64,000 nucleotides of DNA from Actinoplanes sichuanensis (GTDB taxonomy: Bacteria; Actinomycetota; Actinomycetes; Mycobacteriales; Micromonosporaceae), in contig NZ_AP028461.1 of the NCBI RefSeq assembly GCF_033097365.1, positions 11,497,501-11,561,500 on the forward strand, in the 5' to 3' direction. Numbering within the stretch: position 1 is the first letter of the stretch; each line of letters opens with the position of its first letter. The translations under genes were made by a program, and so were the position numbers. Below the pieces are notes generated by a model. That model had not been told where the DNA came from. It was given only the letters and a program-made list of their open reading frames with translations, and did not search any database. This document shows, in pieces, positions 34,318 through 42,591 of the stretch.

Positions 34318-35496
34318 ATGGAGGACGTCCGTCGGCGCTACCTGGAGCTGATCCGCGGCGGTGACCTGTCGCCCGCGCTGGCCGAGGCGTTCGCGACGGT
34401 GCCACGCGAGATCTTCGTGGCCGACGGGTTCCACCGCCGGGACGGGCGGCGGATCGTGCCCGCCGACCCCGACTACCTGCCCACCGTCTACAGCGACGAT
34501 GTGCTGGTCACCAAGCTGGCCGGGGACGTGCCGGTCAGCTCGTCCAGCCAGCCGTCGCTGATGGCCGCCATGATCGAGGCGCTGGATGTGCGGCCCGGGA
34601 TGCGGATCCTCGAGATCGGCGCGGGCACCGGTTACAACGCGGCGCTTCTCGCTTCGCTCGGCGCCGTGGTGACCACGGTGGACGTTCAGGACGACGTCGC
34701 GGCCCGGGCCAGGTCCGCGTTGGCCCGGGCCGGCATCGCGGGGGTACGGGTGGAAGCCGCCGACGGCTACACCGGAGGCCCGTTCGAGCGTTACGACCGC
34801 ATCATCGTGACCGTGGGTGTCGCCGGAATCTCCCCGCACTGGCTGGACCGGTTGGAACCCGGCGGCCGACTGATCGTCCCGGTCGCGCACGGCGGCATCC
34901 ACCCGGTCCTGGACATCCGCACCGGCCCGCTGACCGCGACCGTGGTGTGCTCGGCCGGCTTCATGAGCGCCGCCGGCCCGCTCAGCGCCAGACATCCGCA
35001 CAGTCATCCGCCTGTCGCGACCGGGCTGGAGGATCTGGACGAGGTGTCGCCCGCCCGCTGGAAACCACCGCTGGACGCCCCGGCCTACCGCGGTCTGTGG
35101 TTCGCGGCCGCGGCCTGGCATCACCGGGTCAGTCACGCCTCCATCCCCGGCCGCGAACAGAGTTACCTCGCGGTCCTCGACGACAGCGGCGCGGCCGGTG
35201 CGGTGGTGCTCGCCGACGGGGCCATCCTCGCCTCAGGGCCGGAGTCGGAGCGGTGCGCTGCCGTCGGCACGGCCCTGTCGGACCGCTGGTGGTCGCTGAA
35301 CCGCCCGCCGATGACGGCCTGGCGGATCGGTTTCACCCTGACCGGCGACCCGGCCAGCCCGATCTGGTCCCCGGCTCGCTGGACCCTCACCCCACCGGAC
35401 GGCCTCTCACCGGGCGGCTCACCGGACGACCTAGTGTCGGGCCCGCCGGGCGGCCTCGCGTCGGGCCCGCCGGGCGGCCCCTCATCTGGCTCGTAG
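34318..35496 (+). CDS. protein-L-isoaspartate O-methyltransferase-like SAM methyltransferase
   Basis: 392 aa, ATG at 34318; TACCGT at 34305-34310 lies 7 nt before it, suggesting leaderless expression. Residues 1-210 match PCMT: FATVPREIFVADGF, DDVLVTKL, the SSSSQPSLMAAMIEAL stretch, and motif I ILEIGAGTGYNAALLA, then YDRIIVTVG and LEPGGRLIVPV. PCMT repairs isoaspartyl residues in aged proteins. The C-terminal 170 residues are a separate domain (LDAPAYRGLWFAAAAWHHRV) as in actinobacterial PCMT-like proteins, some of which act on peptide natural products. The last about 30 residues are SGPPGG repeats. Its end overlaps the convergent response-regulator gene by 15 bp. Confidence 0.85.
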   Translation: MEDVRRRYLELIRGGDLSPALAEAFATVPREIFVADGFHRRDGRRIVPADPDYLPTVYSDDVLVTKLAGDVPVSSSSQPSLMAAMIEALDVRPGMRILEIGAGTGYNAALLASLGAVVTTVDVQDDVAARARSALARAGIAGVRVEAADGYTGGPFERYDRIIVTVGVAGISPHWLDRLEPGGRLIVPVAHGGIHPVLDIRTGPLTATVVCSAGFMSAAGPLSARHPHSHPPVATGLEDLDEVSPARWKPPLDAPAYRGLWFAAAAWHHRVSHASIPGREQSYLAVLDDSGAAGAVVLADGAILASGPESERCAAVGTALSDRWWSLNRPPMTAWRIGFTLTGDPASPIWSPARWTLTPPDGLSPGGSPDDLVSGPPGGLASGPPGGPSSGS

Positions 35497-36123
35497 GAAG
35501 GCCAGGACCGCGAGCACTCGCCGGTTGGTGTCGTCGGTCGGTGGGAGGCCCAGCTTGGACAGGATGTTGCCGACGTGCTTGCCGACCGCCGGCTCGCTGA
35601 TGAACAGACCGGCCGCGATCGCCGAGTTGGACCGGCCCTCGGCGATCAGCGCCAGCACCTCCCGCTCCCGGCCGGAGAGCCCGGCCAGCGGATCCTGGGG
35701 GCGGCTGATCAGACGACGAACCACATCCGGGTCGACGACGGTGCCGCCGGCGACCACGGTACGCAGCGCGGCCACGAACTCGGTGATCTCGGCGACCCGG
35801 TCCTTGAGCAGGTAACCGACGCCGTCACCGGTGGCGATCAGGTCGGCCGCATACTCCTGCTGCACATACTGACTGAGCACGACGACGGGCAGGCCGGGGC
35901 GGGACCGCCGAAGCCGAACCGCGGCGCGGAGACCCTCGTCCTGAAAGGACGGCGGCATCTTGATGTCGGTGATCACCAGCTCGGGATCGTGCTCGTCGAC
36001 CGCGGCCGTCAGCTCGGCGGCGTCACCGACGGCCGCGACCACCTCGAAACCGAACCGGACCAGCACCCCGACCAGCCCCTCACGGAGCAACACCCCGTCC
36101 TCGGCAAGGACAACCCGGGTCAC
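35482..36123 (-). CDS. NarL/LuxR-family response regulator
   Basis: 213 aa, GTG start overlapping the kinase stop (GTGA). Receiver domain: VVLAEDGVLLREGL (acidic pair reduced to ED), phospho-acceptor Asp in LVITDIKMPPSF, and the switch Lys in GYLLKDRV. C-terminal LuxR HTH: LSGREREVLALIAEGRSNSAIAAGLF followed by SEPAVGKHVGNILSKLGL. The PPSFQDEGL variant of the receiver loop is typical of regulators paired with this kinase type in actinomycetes. It would be phosphorylated by the histidine kinase encoded immediately upstream. Target genes cannot be inferred. Confidence 0.93.
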   Translation of the reverse strand: MTRVVLAEDGVLLREGLVGVLVRFGFEVVAAVGDAAELTAAVDEHDPELVITDIKMPPSFQDEGLRAAVRLRRSRPGLPVVVLSQYVQQEYAADLIATGDGVGYLLKDRVAEITEFVAALRTVVAGGTVVDPDVVRRLISRPQDPLAGLSGREREVLALIAEGRSNSAIAAGLFISEPAVGKHVGNILSKLGLPPTDDTNRRVLAVLAFLRAR

Positions 36124-37373
36124 AGCTCGACCCGCAGCAGTGTCGGCCCACCGGCCGGGCTGGCGAGCAACAGCTTGCCACCGGCCGCGGCCACCCGATC
36201 GGCGAGCCCGGTGAGCCCCGAACCGTGGGCCGGATCGGCGCCGCCCCGCCCGTCGTCGAGAACCTCCAGCACGATCACCTCCCCGGCCCGGCCCAGCCGC
36301 ATCTGCACCGAGGTGGCGTGTGCGTGTTTCGCGACATTGGTCAGCGCCTCGGCGGCCACGAAGTAGGCGGTGGTCTCGACCCGCTCCGGCAGCCTGTCGA
36401 CGATGTCGCCGGTGTCCACCGCCGCCGGCACCGGCGAATTCGCCGCCAGCTCCCACAGCGCGGCCGGGAGCCCCAGGTCGGCCAGGGTCTGCGGGCGGAT
36501 GCCGTGCACCAGGTCGCGCAGCACCACCATCAGCTCCTTGGCCTGCTCGTGGGCCCGGCCCAGCGGCTCGGCGGCGGGCGAGTCGCCCGGCAGATCGAGC
36601 CGGGCCATGCCGATCTGCAGGGTGAGGCTGGTGAGCCGGTGCTGGGCGCCGTCGTGCAGGTCACGCTCGATCCGGCGGCGCTCGGCGTCGAACGCGTCGG
36701 CCAGCCGGGCCCGGGACAGCGACACCTCGGTCAGCTGGTCACGCAGCACGTCGGTGGTGCCGAGCAGGCGCCGGGCCGGCGCGGCGTGCAGGGCGGCCAC
36801 CGCGCCCGCGAGGTAGAGGAGGACCGGAAGCAAGGCGATGCCGAGCAGCATGAACGGGACCGACCCGGGCCCGCCGCGGATCACCAGGTCACCGAGCTGC
36901 CACTCGGCCAGCCAGGGGCTGAGCAGCAGGACCACCTCCAGCACGACGAGCAGCCCGGCGCCGAGCCACAACAGGGGAGCGGCCAGGGCGAGCAGAACCG
37001 CGTAGGCGACCGCCCGCCACGTCGACTCCTCCCGGAGGCGGGCCAGGAACCAGGCGACCGGCCCGGAGACCAGCGGCCGGTGCGGGGCGGGCAGCCGCAG
37101 CCGGCGACGCTCCAGCGCGGCCAGCGGCAGGGCCACGGCCGGTCCGGCGACGGCGAACAGGAACGCCGACAGAAGCATCAGCACGACCACGGCCGGTCTC
37201 GGCTCGCGGCCCTCGGTGACATCCTGCCCGGCGACCAGCCAGGGCAGCGCGAGGATCCAGAATCCGAACGCGACCGGCGCGGCGATCACCGCGGTCACCG
37301 CCAGGTGCAGCAGTGACCGCCATGGCCAGGCCGAACGCAGGTAGCGGCGGTCCTTCAGGGCATCGATCAGCAC
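36120..37373 (-). CDS. sensor histidine kinase (HisKA_3 type)
   Basis: 417 aa from GTG 37373; GTG 37424 would add 17 residues and has a GGAGG directly abutting it, so the start is uncertain. Four or more membrane segments in residues 20-195. Then the dimerisation/phospho-acceptor helix ERRRIERDLHDGAQHRL with the catalytic His, and an HATPase domain with EALTNVAKHA (N box), VLDDGRGG and GSGLTGLADRVAAAGG (G boxes). No recognised sensor domain, so the signal probably acts on the membrane part. It is divergent from a SAM methyltransferase gene 84 bp away and coupled to the downstream regulator. Confidence 0.9.
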   Translation of the reverse strand: MLIDALKDRRYLRSAWPWRSLLHLAVTAVIAAPVAFGFWILALPWLVAGQDVTEGREPRPAVVVLMLLSAFLFAVAGPAVALPLAALERRRLRLPAPHRPLVSGPVAWFLARLREESTWRAVAYAVLLALAAPLLWLGAGLLVVLEVVLLLSPWLAEWQLGDLVIRGGPGSVPFMLLGIALLPVLLYLAGAVAALHAAPARRLLGTTDVLRDQLTEVSLSRARLADAFDAERRRIERDLHDGAQHRLTSLTLQIGMARLDLPGDSPAAEPLGRAHEQAKELMVVLRDLVHGIRPQTLADLGLPAALWELAANSPVPAAVDTGDIVDRLPERVETTAYFVAAEALTNVAKHAHATSVQMRLGRAGEVIVLEVLDDGRGGADPAHGSGLTGLADRVAAAGGKLLLASPAGGPTLLRVEL

Positions 37374-37457
37374 CGGTTCAAGGTAGCCGGCGGCACCCGG
37401 CCCGGCCCAGCCGTCCAGGGACACCCTCCGGGGTAGTGCTGGGTATACCTTCGACCG

Positions 37458-38123
37458 ATGAGAGCGGCATACGACGAGATCGCGGACTGGTATGAGACCG
37501 AGTTTCTGCCGGGCAGCCTGCCCGGTGATCCGCTGGGGATCAGACGGGCCATCACCGAGCAGCTCGGCCCCGGCCCGGGGCGCTGTCTGGAGATCGGCTG
37601 CGGCACCGGTGTGCACGCCGCGCAGGTGCGGGATCTCGGCTGGAGCCCGGTCGGCGTCGACCTCTCGGCCGGGATGCTGCGGCACGCGTCGGGCCGGTTG
37701 CCGATCGCTCGCGCCGACGCGACCCGGCTGCCGTTGCGGGCCGGGTCGGTCGACGCCGCGATCACCGTGATGGCGCACACCGACATGCCCGCGTACCCGG
37801 CCGTGCTGCGCGAGGTCAGCCGGGTTCTGCGCCCCGGCGGGCGGTTCGTGCACATCGGTGTGCATCCGGCGTTCTGTGGTGGGTTCGCCGACCGGAGTGA
37901 CTCGGCGGCGGTGGTGATCCGGCCCGGTTACCTGGACGGACACTGGACGAAGGATTCGTGGACCGCCAATGGGGTCCGGGACAAGGTCGGGGCCAGCCAC
38001 TGGCCCCTGCCCGCGCTGCTGACCGCGTTCCTGGAGGCGGGCCTGCGGTTCGAGGGTTTCGTCGAGGGCGGTTCGCCGGTCCCGACGATGTTCGCGGTCA
38101 GGACATCATCAGCATTGCGGTAG
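37458..38123 (+). CDS. class I SAM-dependent methyltransferase
   Basis: 221 aa. ATG at 37458 with a TATACC box 8 nt before it and no ribosome binding site. Methyltransf_11-type features: YDEIADWYETEFLPG, CLEIGCGTGVHAAQV (SAM loop), GVDLSAGMLRHA, ADATRLPLRAGSVD, and VLREVSRVLRPGGRFVHIG. The C-terminal part (GYLDGHWTKDSWT) is less typical. Substrate unknown. Its last codons overlap, on the opposite strand, the end of a 41-aa membrane peptide gene. Confidence 0.9.
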   Translation: MRAAYDEIADWYETEFLPGSLPGDPLGIRRAITEQLGPGPGRCLEIGCGTGVHAAQVRDLGWSPVGVDLSAGMLRHASGRLPIARADATRLPLRAGSVDAAITVMAHTDMPAYPAVLREVSRVLRPGGRFVHIGVHPAFCGGFADRSDSAAVVIRPGYLDGHWTKDSWTANGVRDKVGASHWPLPALLTAFLEAGLRFEGFVEGGSPVPTMFAVRTSSALR

Positions 38124-38223
38124 TACCCAGTAGGACCAGTAGCAGGACCGCGATGAGCAGCCCTTTCTCGGCGGTGTCGGTGGCCTCGGCGATGGGTGTG
38201 GTGGTCAGCGGCTCACTGCTCAT
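38098..38223 (-). CDS. 41-aa single-pass membrane peptide
   Basis: ATG preceded by a perfect GGAGG 8 nt upstream. The peptide has a polar N terminus (MSSEPLTTTPIAEATDTAEK) and one membrane segment at about 21-40 (LLIAVLLLVLLGTTAMLM), so N-in or N-out topology is not decided. It overlaps the 3-prime end of the methyltransferase gene by 26 bp in antisense orientation. The good ribosome binding site, coherent TM sequence and ATG make it a likely real gene in spite of its size. Function unknown; such peptides often tune larger membrane complexes. Confidence 0.65.
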   Translation of the reverse strand: MSSEPLTTTPIAEATDTAEKGLLIAVLLLVLLGTTAMLMMS

Positions 38224-38333
38224 GTGTCCTGTCCTCCGGGGGTCGGGGGTCACCGCCCGTCTCCGTGGCTCCGGATGCGGACGGTCGGCGGGAGGCTTAC
38301 CGTGAGGGCGTCGTCGACCTCGAAGGGGCTGCA

Positions 38334-39917
38334 GTGCCGCCGCAGGAATGGCTTCTCTCCGCTGCCGAACGCGGCAACCCGGACACCTCCATACCCATAT
38401 GGAACACCGGAAACACGGTCGAGCCACTTATTCACGGGCAAAGTTACTTCGATCGGCTGGTGACCGAGATCGGTCAGCTGAAAGCCGGTGACCACCTGTT
38501 CTTCACCGACTGGCGCGGCGACCCGGACGAGCGCACCAGCGACGACGGGCCGACCGTGGCCGAGTTGTTCGCCGCGGCCGCCGCCCGCGGGGTGATCGTG
38601 AAGGGCCTGCTCTGGCGCTCACATCTGGACAAGCTGGCGTACAGCGAGGAGGAGAACCGGAATCTCAGCGACGACATCGAGGCGGCCGGTGGTGAGGTGC
38701 TGCTCGACCAGCGGGTCCGGCGCGGCGGCTCGCACCATCAGAAACTCGTGGTGCTGCGTCATCCGGGCCGGCCCGAGCTGGACATCGCGTTCGCCGGCGG
38801 CATTGACCTGTGCCACAGCCGCCGCGACGACGCCCGGCATCACGGCGACCCGCAGGCGGTGCAGATGGCGTCGCCGTACGGCCCGAATCCGCCCTGGCAT
38901 GATCTCCAGCTCGCCCTGCGCGGCCCGGTCGTCGGCACCCTCGACCAGTCGTTCCGTGAGCGGTGGTGCGACCGGGTGCCGCTCGACCAGGACGGCCCGA
39001 TCGCCACGATCACCGACCGGCTGCGGCGCGAGGACATGAGCCCCGACCCGCTGCCGGAGCAGCCGCCGGACCCGCCGGCGTGCGGCCCGCACACCGTGCA
39101 GGTGCTGCGGACCTACCCGGCGATGCGGCCGCCCTATGGTTTCGCGAAGCTCGGTGAGCGCAGTGTGGCCCGCGGCTACACCAAGGCCATCAAGCGGGCC
39201 CGCCGCCTGATCTACCTGGAGGACCAGTACCTCTGGTCGAAGGAGGTGGCCCAGCTGTTCGCCGAGGAGATGCGCGACGAGCCGGAGCTGCACCTGATCG
39301 CCGTGGTGCCGCGCCATCCGGACGTGGACGGCGGTTTCGCGCTGCCACCCAACCTGGTCGGCCGGGAGCAGGCGATCGAGCTGTGCCGACAGGTCGACCC
39401 CGACCGGGTGCACGTCTTCGACCTGGAGAATCACGCGGGCACGCCGATCTACGTGCATGCGAAGGTCTGCGTGATCGACGACATCTGGTGCAGTGTCGGC
39501 AGTGACAACTTCAACCGTCGTTCGTGGACGCACGACAGTGAGCTGTCCTGCGCGGTCCTCGACGAGACCCGGGACGAGCGGGAGCCCCGGGATCCGGCCG
39601 GGCTCGGCGACGGCGCCCGGACGTTCCCCCGTGACCTGCGGCTGGCCCTGATGCGCGAGCACCTGGACCGGGCCGACGGTGACGACGCGGACCTGCTCGA
39701 CCCGGACGGTGCGGTCGAGGCGATGACCGCGGCCGCGGACCGGCTGCGGGACTGGCGGGACGGCGGCCGGGTCGGCCCCCGTCCGCCCGGCCGGTTGGTC
39801 CCGCACGAGACGGAGCGCCTGCCGTGGCATCAGCGGCTGTGGGCGCTCCCCGCGTACCGCCTGGTCTATGACCCGGACGGCCGGCCGTGGCGGGACCGCC
39901 GGCACGCTCGCTGGTGA
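38334..39917 (+). CDS. phospholipase D-like protein
   Basis: 527 aa from the GTG at 38334, which has AAGGGG 7 nt upstream and begins at the family-typical EWLLSAAERGNP; a GTG at 38265 would add 23 residues. Two HKD regions can be seen: SHHQKLVVLRH with GGIDLCHSRRDD, and VHAKVCVIDDIWCSVGSDNFNRRSW. The second is canonical HxKx4D; the first has Arg instead of Asp at the last position, which is seen in some members. IYLEDQYLWS precedes the second motif. Such enzymes hydrolyse or transfer phosphatidyl groups; some act in cardiolipin or nucleic acid metabolism. No signal peptide is seen, so it is likely cytoplasmic. Confidence 0.88.
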   Translation: MPPQEWLLSAAERGNPDTSIPIWNTGNTVEPLIHGQSYFDRLVTEIGQLKAGDHLFFTDWRGDPDERTSDDGPTVAELFAAAAARGVIVKGLLWRSHLDKLAYSEEENRNLSDDIEAAGGEVLLDQRVRRGGSHHQKLVVLRHPGRPELDIAFAGGIDLCHSRRDDARHHGDPQAVQMASPYGPNPPWHDLQLALRGPVVGTLDQSFRERWCDRVPLDQDGPIATITDRLRREDMSPDPLPEQPPDPPACGPHTVQVLRTYPAMRPPYGFAKLGERSVARGYTKAIKRARRLIYLEDQYLWSKEVAQLFAEEMRDEPELHLIAVVPRHPDVDGGFALPPNLVGREQAIELCRQVDPDRVHVFDLENHAGTPIYVHAKVCVIDDIWCSVGSDNFNRRSWTHDSELSCAVLDETRDEREPRDPAGLGDGARTFPRDLRLALMREHLDRADGDDADLLDPDGAVEAMTAAADRLRDWRDGGRVGPRPPGRLVPHETERLPWHQRLWALPAYRLVYDPDGRPWRDRRHARW

Positions 39918-39921
39918 CGGG

Positions 39922-41118
39922 TCAGAGTACCCACTCGTCGTTGCGGATGATCTCCACGGTGCCCTTGGGCCCGGTACCGGTGACGGTGATGCCCTCGCCG
40001 CCGATCACCACGTCGGTGTGCACGGCCGACGTGTTCAGCCCCAGTTCCTCGCGCTGGGCGACGGTCATCGAGGTGCCGCCCGGCACGGCGAACGGGAAGC
40101 TCGACCCCCAGGCCACGTGACAGCCGGCGTTCTCGTCGAAGAGCGTGTTGTGAAAGACGATCCCGGTCCGGGCGATCCGGCTGTCCGAGTCGACGAGGGA
40201 CACCTCGCCCAGCGACCGGGCGCCCGGATCGGTCTCCAGTTGGGCCCGGACGACGTCGGCGCCGGAGTCGGCGGAGACCGACACGATCCGCCCGCCGGAG
40301 AACTCCGCCCGCAGGCCGAGGACCAGGCTCCCGTTCAGCACCAGCGGTTTCGTCACCCGGATCACCCCCTCCGCGGAATGCCGGTCGGGGCTGGTGAAGA
40401 CCTCCTCGGTGGGGATGTTCGGCATGTACGGCACCCCGGTCGCGTCGACCAGCCCGCCACCCGTCCACCGGCAGCCCGGGATCAGGCCGACGGTCAGATC
40501 GGTGCCGTCCCCGACATAGCGCACCGAGGTCAGCTCCAGCGCGTCCAGCCGGGACCCGCGATCGGCGAGCGTCGCCGCCCGCTCCTGCCAGGCGGCGGCC
40601 GGGTCCGGGGCGTCCAGGCGCATCGCCGTCGACACCGCCTCCCACAGCCGCTCGGTGTCCGGCTCGCCGAACACCTGGTTCGCCCAGCCCGGGTTGGGCG
40701 AACCGACGATGGTCCAGCGGAGCTTGCCCATCATCTGCTCGCGCATCACCCGCACCTCCTCGGCCGGGAAGGCGGCGGCGCGCACCGGGTCGGCGCCGTC
40801 GAGCAGGTGCGGGTCCGCGTCGCCGTGCAGGGCGATCGACGCGACCCCCTGCTCGGCCCACTCGCGGATGCGCTGCAGCGCCCAGCCCCGGCTGGCCGAG
40901 AGCGACTCCAGGCTGGCGTGATCGACGGCGGCCCGGCGCATCGGGCCGTCCGACCAGATCGGTTCGACCCAGGCCGCCCCGGCCGCATACGCGGCGGCGA
41001 CGACGGCCCGGGCGATCTCCAGATGCGCGGTGTCCGTACGAAGAATGACTCCCTGCCCGGGCTGGACGTTGACACCGGCCCGGACCACGACGTCGGCGAA
41101 TCGCTCGATGCGGTCCAT
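39922..41118 (-). CDS. M29-family aminopeptidase
   Basis: 398 aa. Similar to thermophilic aminopeptidase T/PepS: MDRIERFADVVVRAGVNVQPGQGV at the start, PNIPTEEVFTSPDRHSAEGVI with metal ligands, DSDSRIARTGIVFHNTLFDENAGCHVAWG and NTSAVHTDVVIGGEGI at the end; Glu, His and Asp ligands are all in these blocks. It releases N-terminal residues from peptides using two metal ions. Its ATG lies only 14 bp after the stop of the upstream pirin gene, and TACGCT (minus strand, 41126-41131) is 7 nt before it, so it may have its own leaderless promoter. Converges on the phospholipase gene with a 4-bp gap. Confidence 0.92.
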   Translation of the reverse strand: MDRIERFADVVVRAGVNVQPGQGVILRTDTAHLEIARAVVAAAYAAGAAWVEPIWSDGPMRRAAVDHASLESLSASRGWALQRIREWAEQGVASIALHGDADPHLLDGADPVRAAAFPAEEVRVMREQMMGKLRWTIVGSPNPGWANQVFGEPDTERLWEAVSTAMRLDAPDPAAAWQERAATLADRGSRLDALELTSVRYVGDGTDLTVGLIPGCRWTGGGLVDATGVPYMPNIPTEEVFTSPDRHSAEGVIRVTKPLVLNGSLVLGLRAEFSGGRIVSVSADSGADVVRAQLETDPGARSLGEVSLVDSDSRIARTGIVFHNTLFDENAGCHVAWGSSFPFAVPGGTSMTVAQREELGLNTSAVHTDVVIGGEGITVTGTGPKGTVEIIRNDEWVL

Positions 41119-41125
41119 ACCGCTC

Positions 41126-41131
41126 AGCGTA
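41126..41131 (-). promoter_or_regulatory. candidate leaderless -10 box of the M29 aminopeptidase gene
   Basis: TACGCT fits TANNNT and ends 7 nt before the ATG. It lies in the 14-bp gap after the pirin stop codon. No good -35 hexamer was found, and read-through from the pirin operon is equally possible. Confidence 0.4.
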
Positions 41132-41132
41132 A

Positions 41133-42092
41133 TCAGTCGGTGTGCGGTACGCGCGCCGCCGGGACGACCCCGAGCCGACCTTTCTGGTAGTCCTCGAAGG
41201 CCTGCTTGAGCTCGGCCCGGGTGTTCATCACGAACGGCCCGTAATGGGCGACCGGTTCGCGGATCGGCCGTCCACCCATCACGAACAGGTCGAGCTCGGT
41301 CTTCGCCTCGACCCGGATCGCCTCGCCGGGCCCGTAGGTGGCGAGCTGCCCGAGCCGGACCGGCCGCATGTCGGTGCCCACCCAGCCCTCCCCCGAGAGG
41401 GTGTAGACCAGCGCGTTGTAGTCGGTCTGCCAGGGCAGGTCGAGACGTGCGCCGGGCTGAAGGGTGATGTGCGTCAGGTTGATCGGTGTGAAGGTCGACC
41501 CCGGCCCGCGGTGCCCGGCGATCTCACCGGCGATCACCCGGATCAGCCCGCCGCCGTCCGGCGTGGTCAGGAGCGCGGCCTTCGTACCCCGGATGTCCTG
41601 GTATTTGGGGTCGATCATCTTGGCCGCCCGCGGCAGGTTGACCCAGAGCTGGAGGCCGTGGAAGAGACCGCCGCTGACCACCAGGTGCTCCGGTGGTGCC
41701 TCGATGTGCAGGATCCCGGAGCCGGCCGTCATCCACTGCGTGTCACTGTTCGAGATCGAGCCGCCGCCGCCGAGCGAATCCTGGTGGTCCATGATCCCGT
41801 CGATCATGTAGGTGACCGTCTCGAACCCACGGTGGGGGTGCCAGGGAGTGCCCTTCGGCTCGCCCGGCGCGTAGTCGACCTCACCCATCTGGTCGAGGTG
41901 GATGAAGGGGTCCAACTCGGACATCGGCACGCCGGCGAAGGCCCGTCGGACCGGGAACCCCTCGCCCTCGTAGCCCTGAGGTGCGCTGGTCAGCCGCCGG
42001 ACCGCGCGGAACTCGGTGGTGACCGGGTCGAGGCGGGGCAGGCGGGGCAGGACGAGGACGTCGTCGACGGTGATGGCGGGCATGGGTCTCAC
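41133..42092 (-). CDS. pirin family protein
   Basis: 319 aa from GTG 42092 (GTGA overlap with marR) or 316 aa from ATG 42083. Bicupin with the pirin metal site: GTPWHPHRGFETVTYMIDG (two His) and SGILHIEAPP (His and Glu). ADPFIHLDQMGEVDYAPGEPKG-like SELDPFIHLDQMG is also diagnostic. Bacterial pirins include quercetin 2,3-dioxygenases and redox-linked regulators of central enzymes; which applies here is not known. It is encoded directly after a MarR regulator, a frequent pairing in which the regulator responds to phenolic or oxidising compounds. Confidence 0.93.
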   Translation of the reverse strand: MRPMPAITVDDVLVLPRLPRLDPVTTEFRAVRRLTSAPQGYEGEGFPVRRAFAGVPMSELDPFIHLDQMGEVDYAPGEPKGTPWHPHRGFETVTYMIDGIMDHQDSLGGGGSISNSDTQWMTAGSGILHIEAPPEHLVVSGGLFHGLQLWVNLPRAAKMIDPKYQDIRGTKAALLTTPDGGGLIRVIAGEIAGHRGPGSTFTPINLTHITLQPGARLDLPWQTDYNALVYTLSGEGWVGTDMRPVRLGQLATYGPGEAIRVEAKTELDLFVMGGRPIREPVAHYGPFVMNTRAELKQAFEDYQKGRLGVVPAARVPHTD

Positions 42093-42529
42093 ACCTTCCT
42101 GATCTTGGCGAAGACCCGGCCGATCACGGCCAGCTCCTCGTCGTCGAGATGATCGATGAAGCTCTCGCGGACGGTCTTCAGATGCGCGGGGGCGGCGTCG
42201 CGCAGCATGGTCAGGCCCTCGTCGGTGAGGACGGCCTCCTGGCCGCGCCCGTCGTCGGGGCAGCTCTCCTTGCGCACCAGGCCCCGCTTGATCATGGAGT
42301 TGATCTGGTACGTGACCCGGCTCGGCGACAGCACCAGGCGGCTGGCCAGCTCACCCATCCGGATCCGCCGGCCCGGCGCGTCGGCCAGGGCGACGAGCAC
42401 GTGATAGTCGTTCATGCTCAGGCCGGTGGCGGCGCGCAACTCGTCCTCGAGGCGGGTGTGCAGCGCCCACGAGCTCTCGATGAAGGTGCGCCAGTGCGCC
42501 AGCTGCGTCGCGGTGAGCGGTTCGGCCAT
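42089..42529 (-). CDS. MarR-family transcriptional regulator
   Basis: 146 aa, ATG. Winged-helix core: LSMNDYHVLVALADAPGRRIRMGELASRL, then VLSPSRVTYQINSMIKRGLVRKESCPDDGRGQEAVLTDEG, with the wing Asp-Asp-Arg typical of the family. No Cys in the DNA-binding helix; one Cys in KESCPDD could be redox-sensitive (inference). It heads a two-gene operon with the pirin. Its promoter region contains two 14-bp direct repeats that overlap the -35 and spacer, strongly suggesting autorepression. Confidence 0.94.
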   Translation of the reverse strand: MAEPLTATQLAHWRTFIESSWALHTRLEDELRAATGLSMNDYHVLVALADAPGRRIRMGELASRLVLSPSRVTYQINSMIKRGLVRKESCPDDGRGQEAVLTDEGLTMLRDAAPAHLKTVRESFIDHLDDEELAVIGRVFAKIRKV

Positions 42530-42536
42530 GACACGA

Positions 42537-42585
42537 ACCGTACTCCTTCAAATCTGAAACTTCAAATCTGAAATAAGGTTAGGGT
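42537..42585. promoter_or_regulatory. divergent marR/GNAT promoters with two MarR operators
   Basis: CTTCAAATCTGAAA occurs twice back to back (42546-42559 and 42560-42573); each core is the dyad TTCA-n4-TGAA. On the minus strand a promoter for marR reads TTGAAG (42560-42565), a 17-nt spacer and TACGGT (42537-42542), 7 nt from the ATG, so leaderless. On the plus strand TAGGGT (42580-42585) is 6 nt before the GTG of the GNAT gene. The repeats cover the marR -35 and spacer. Confidence 0.75.
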
Positions 42586-42591
42586 GATCAC

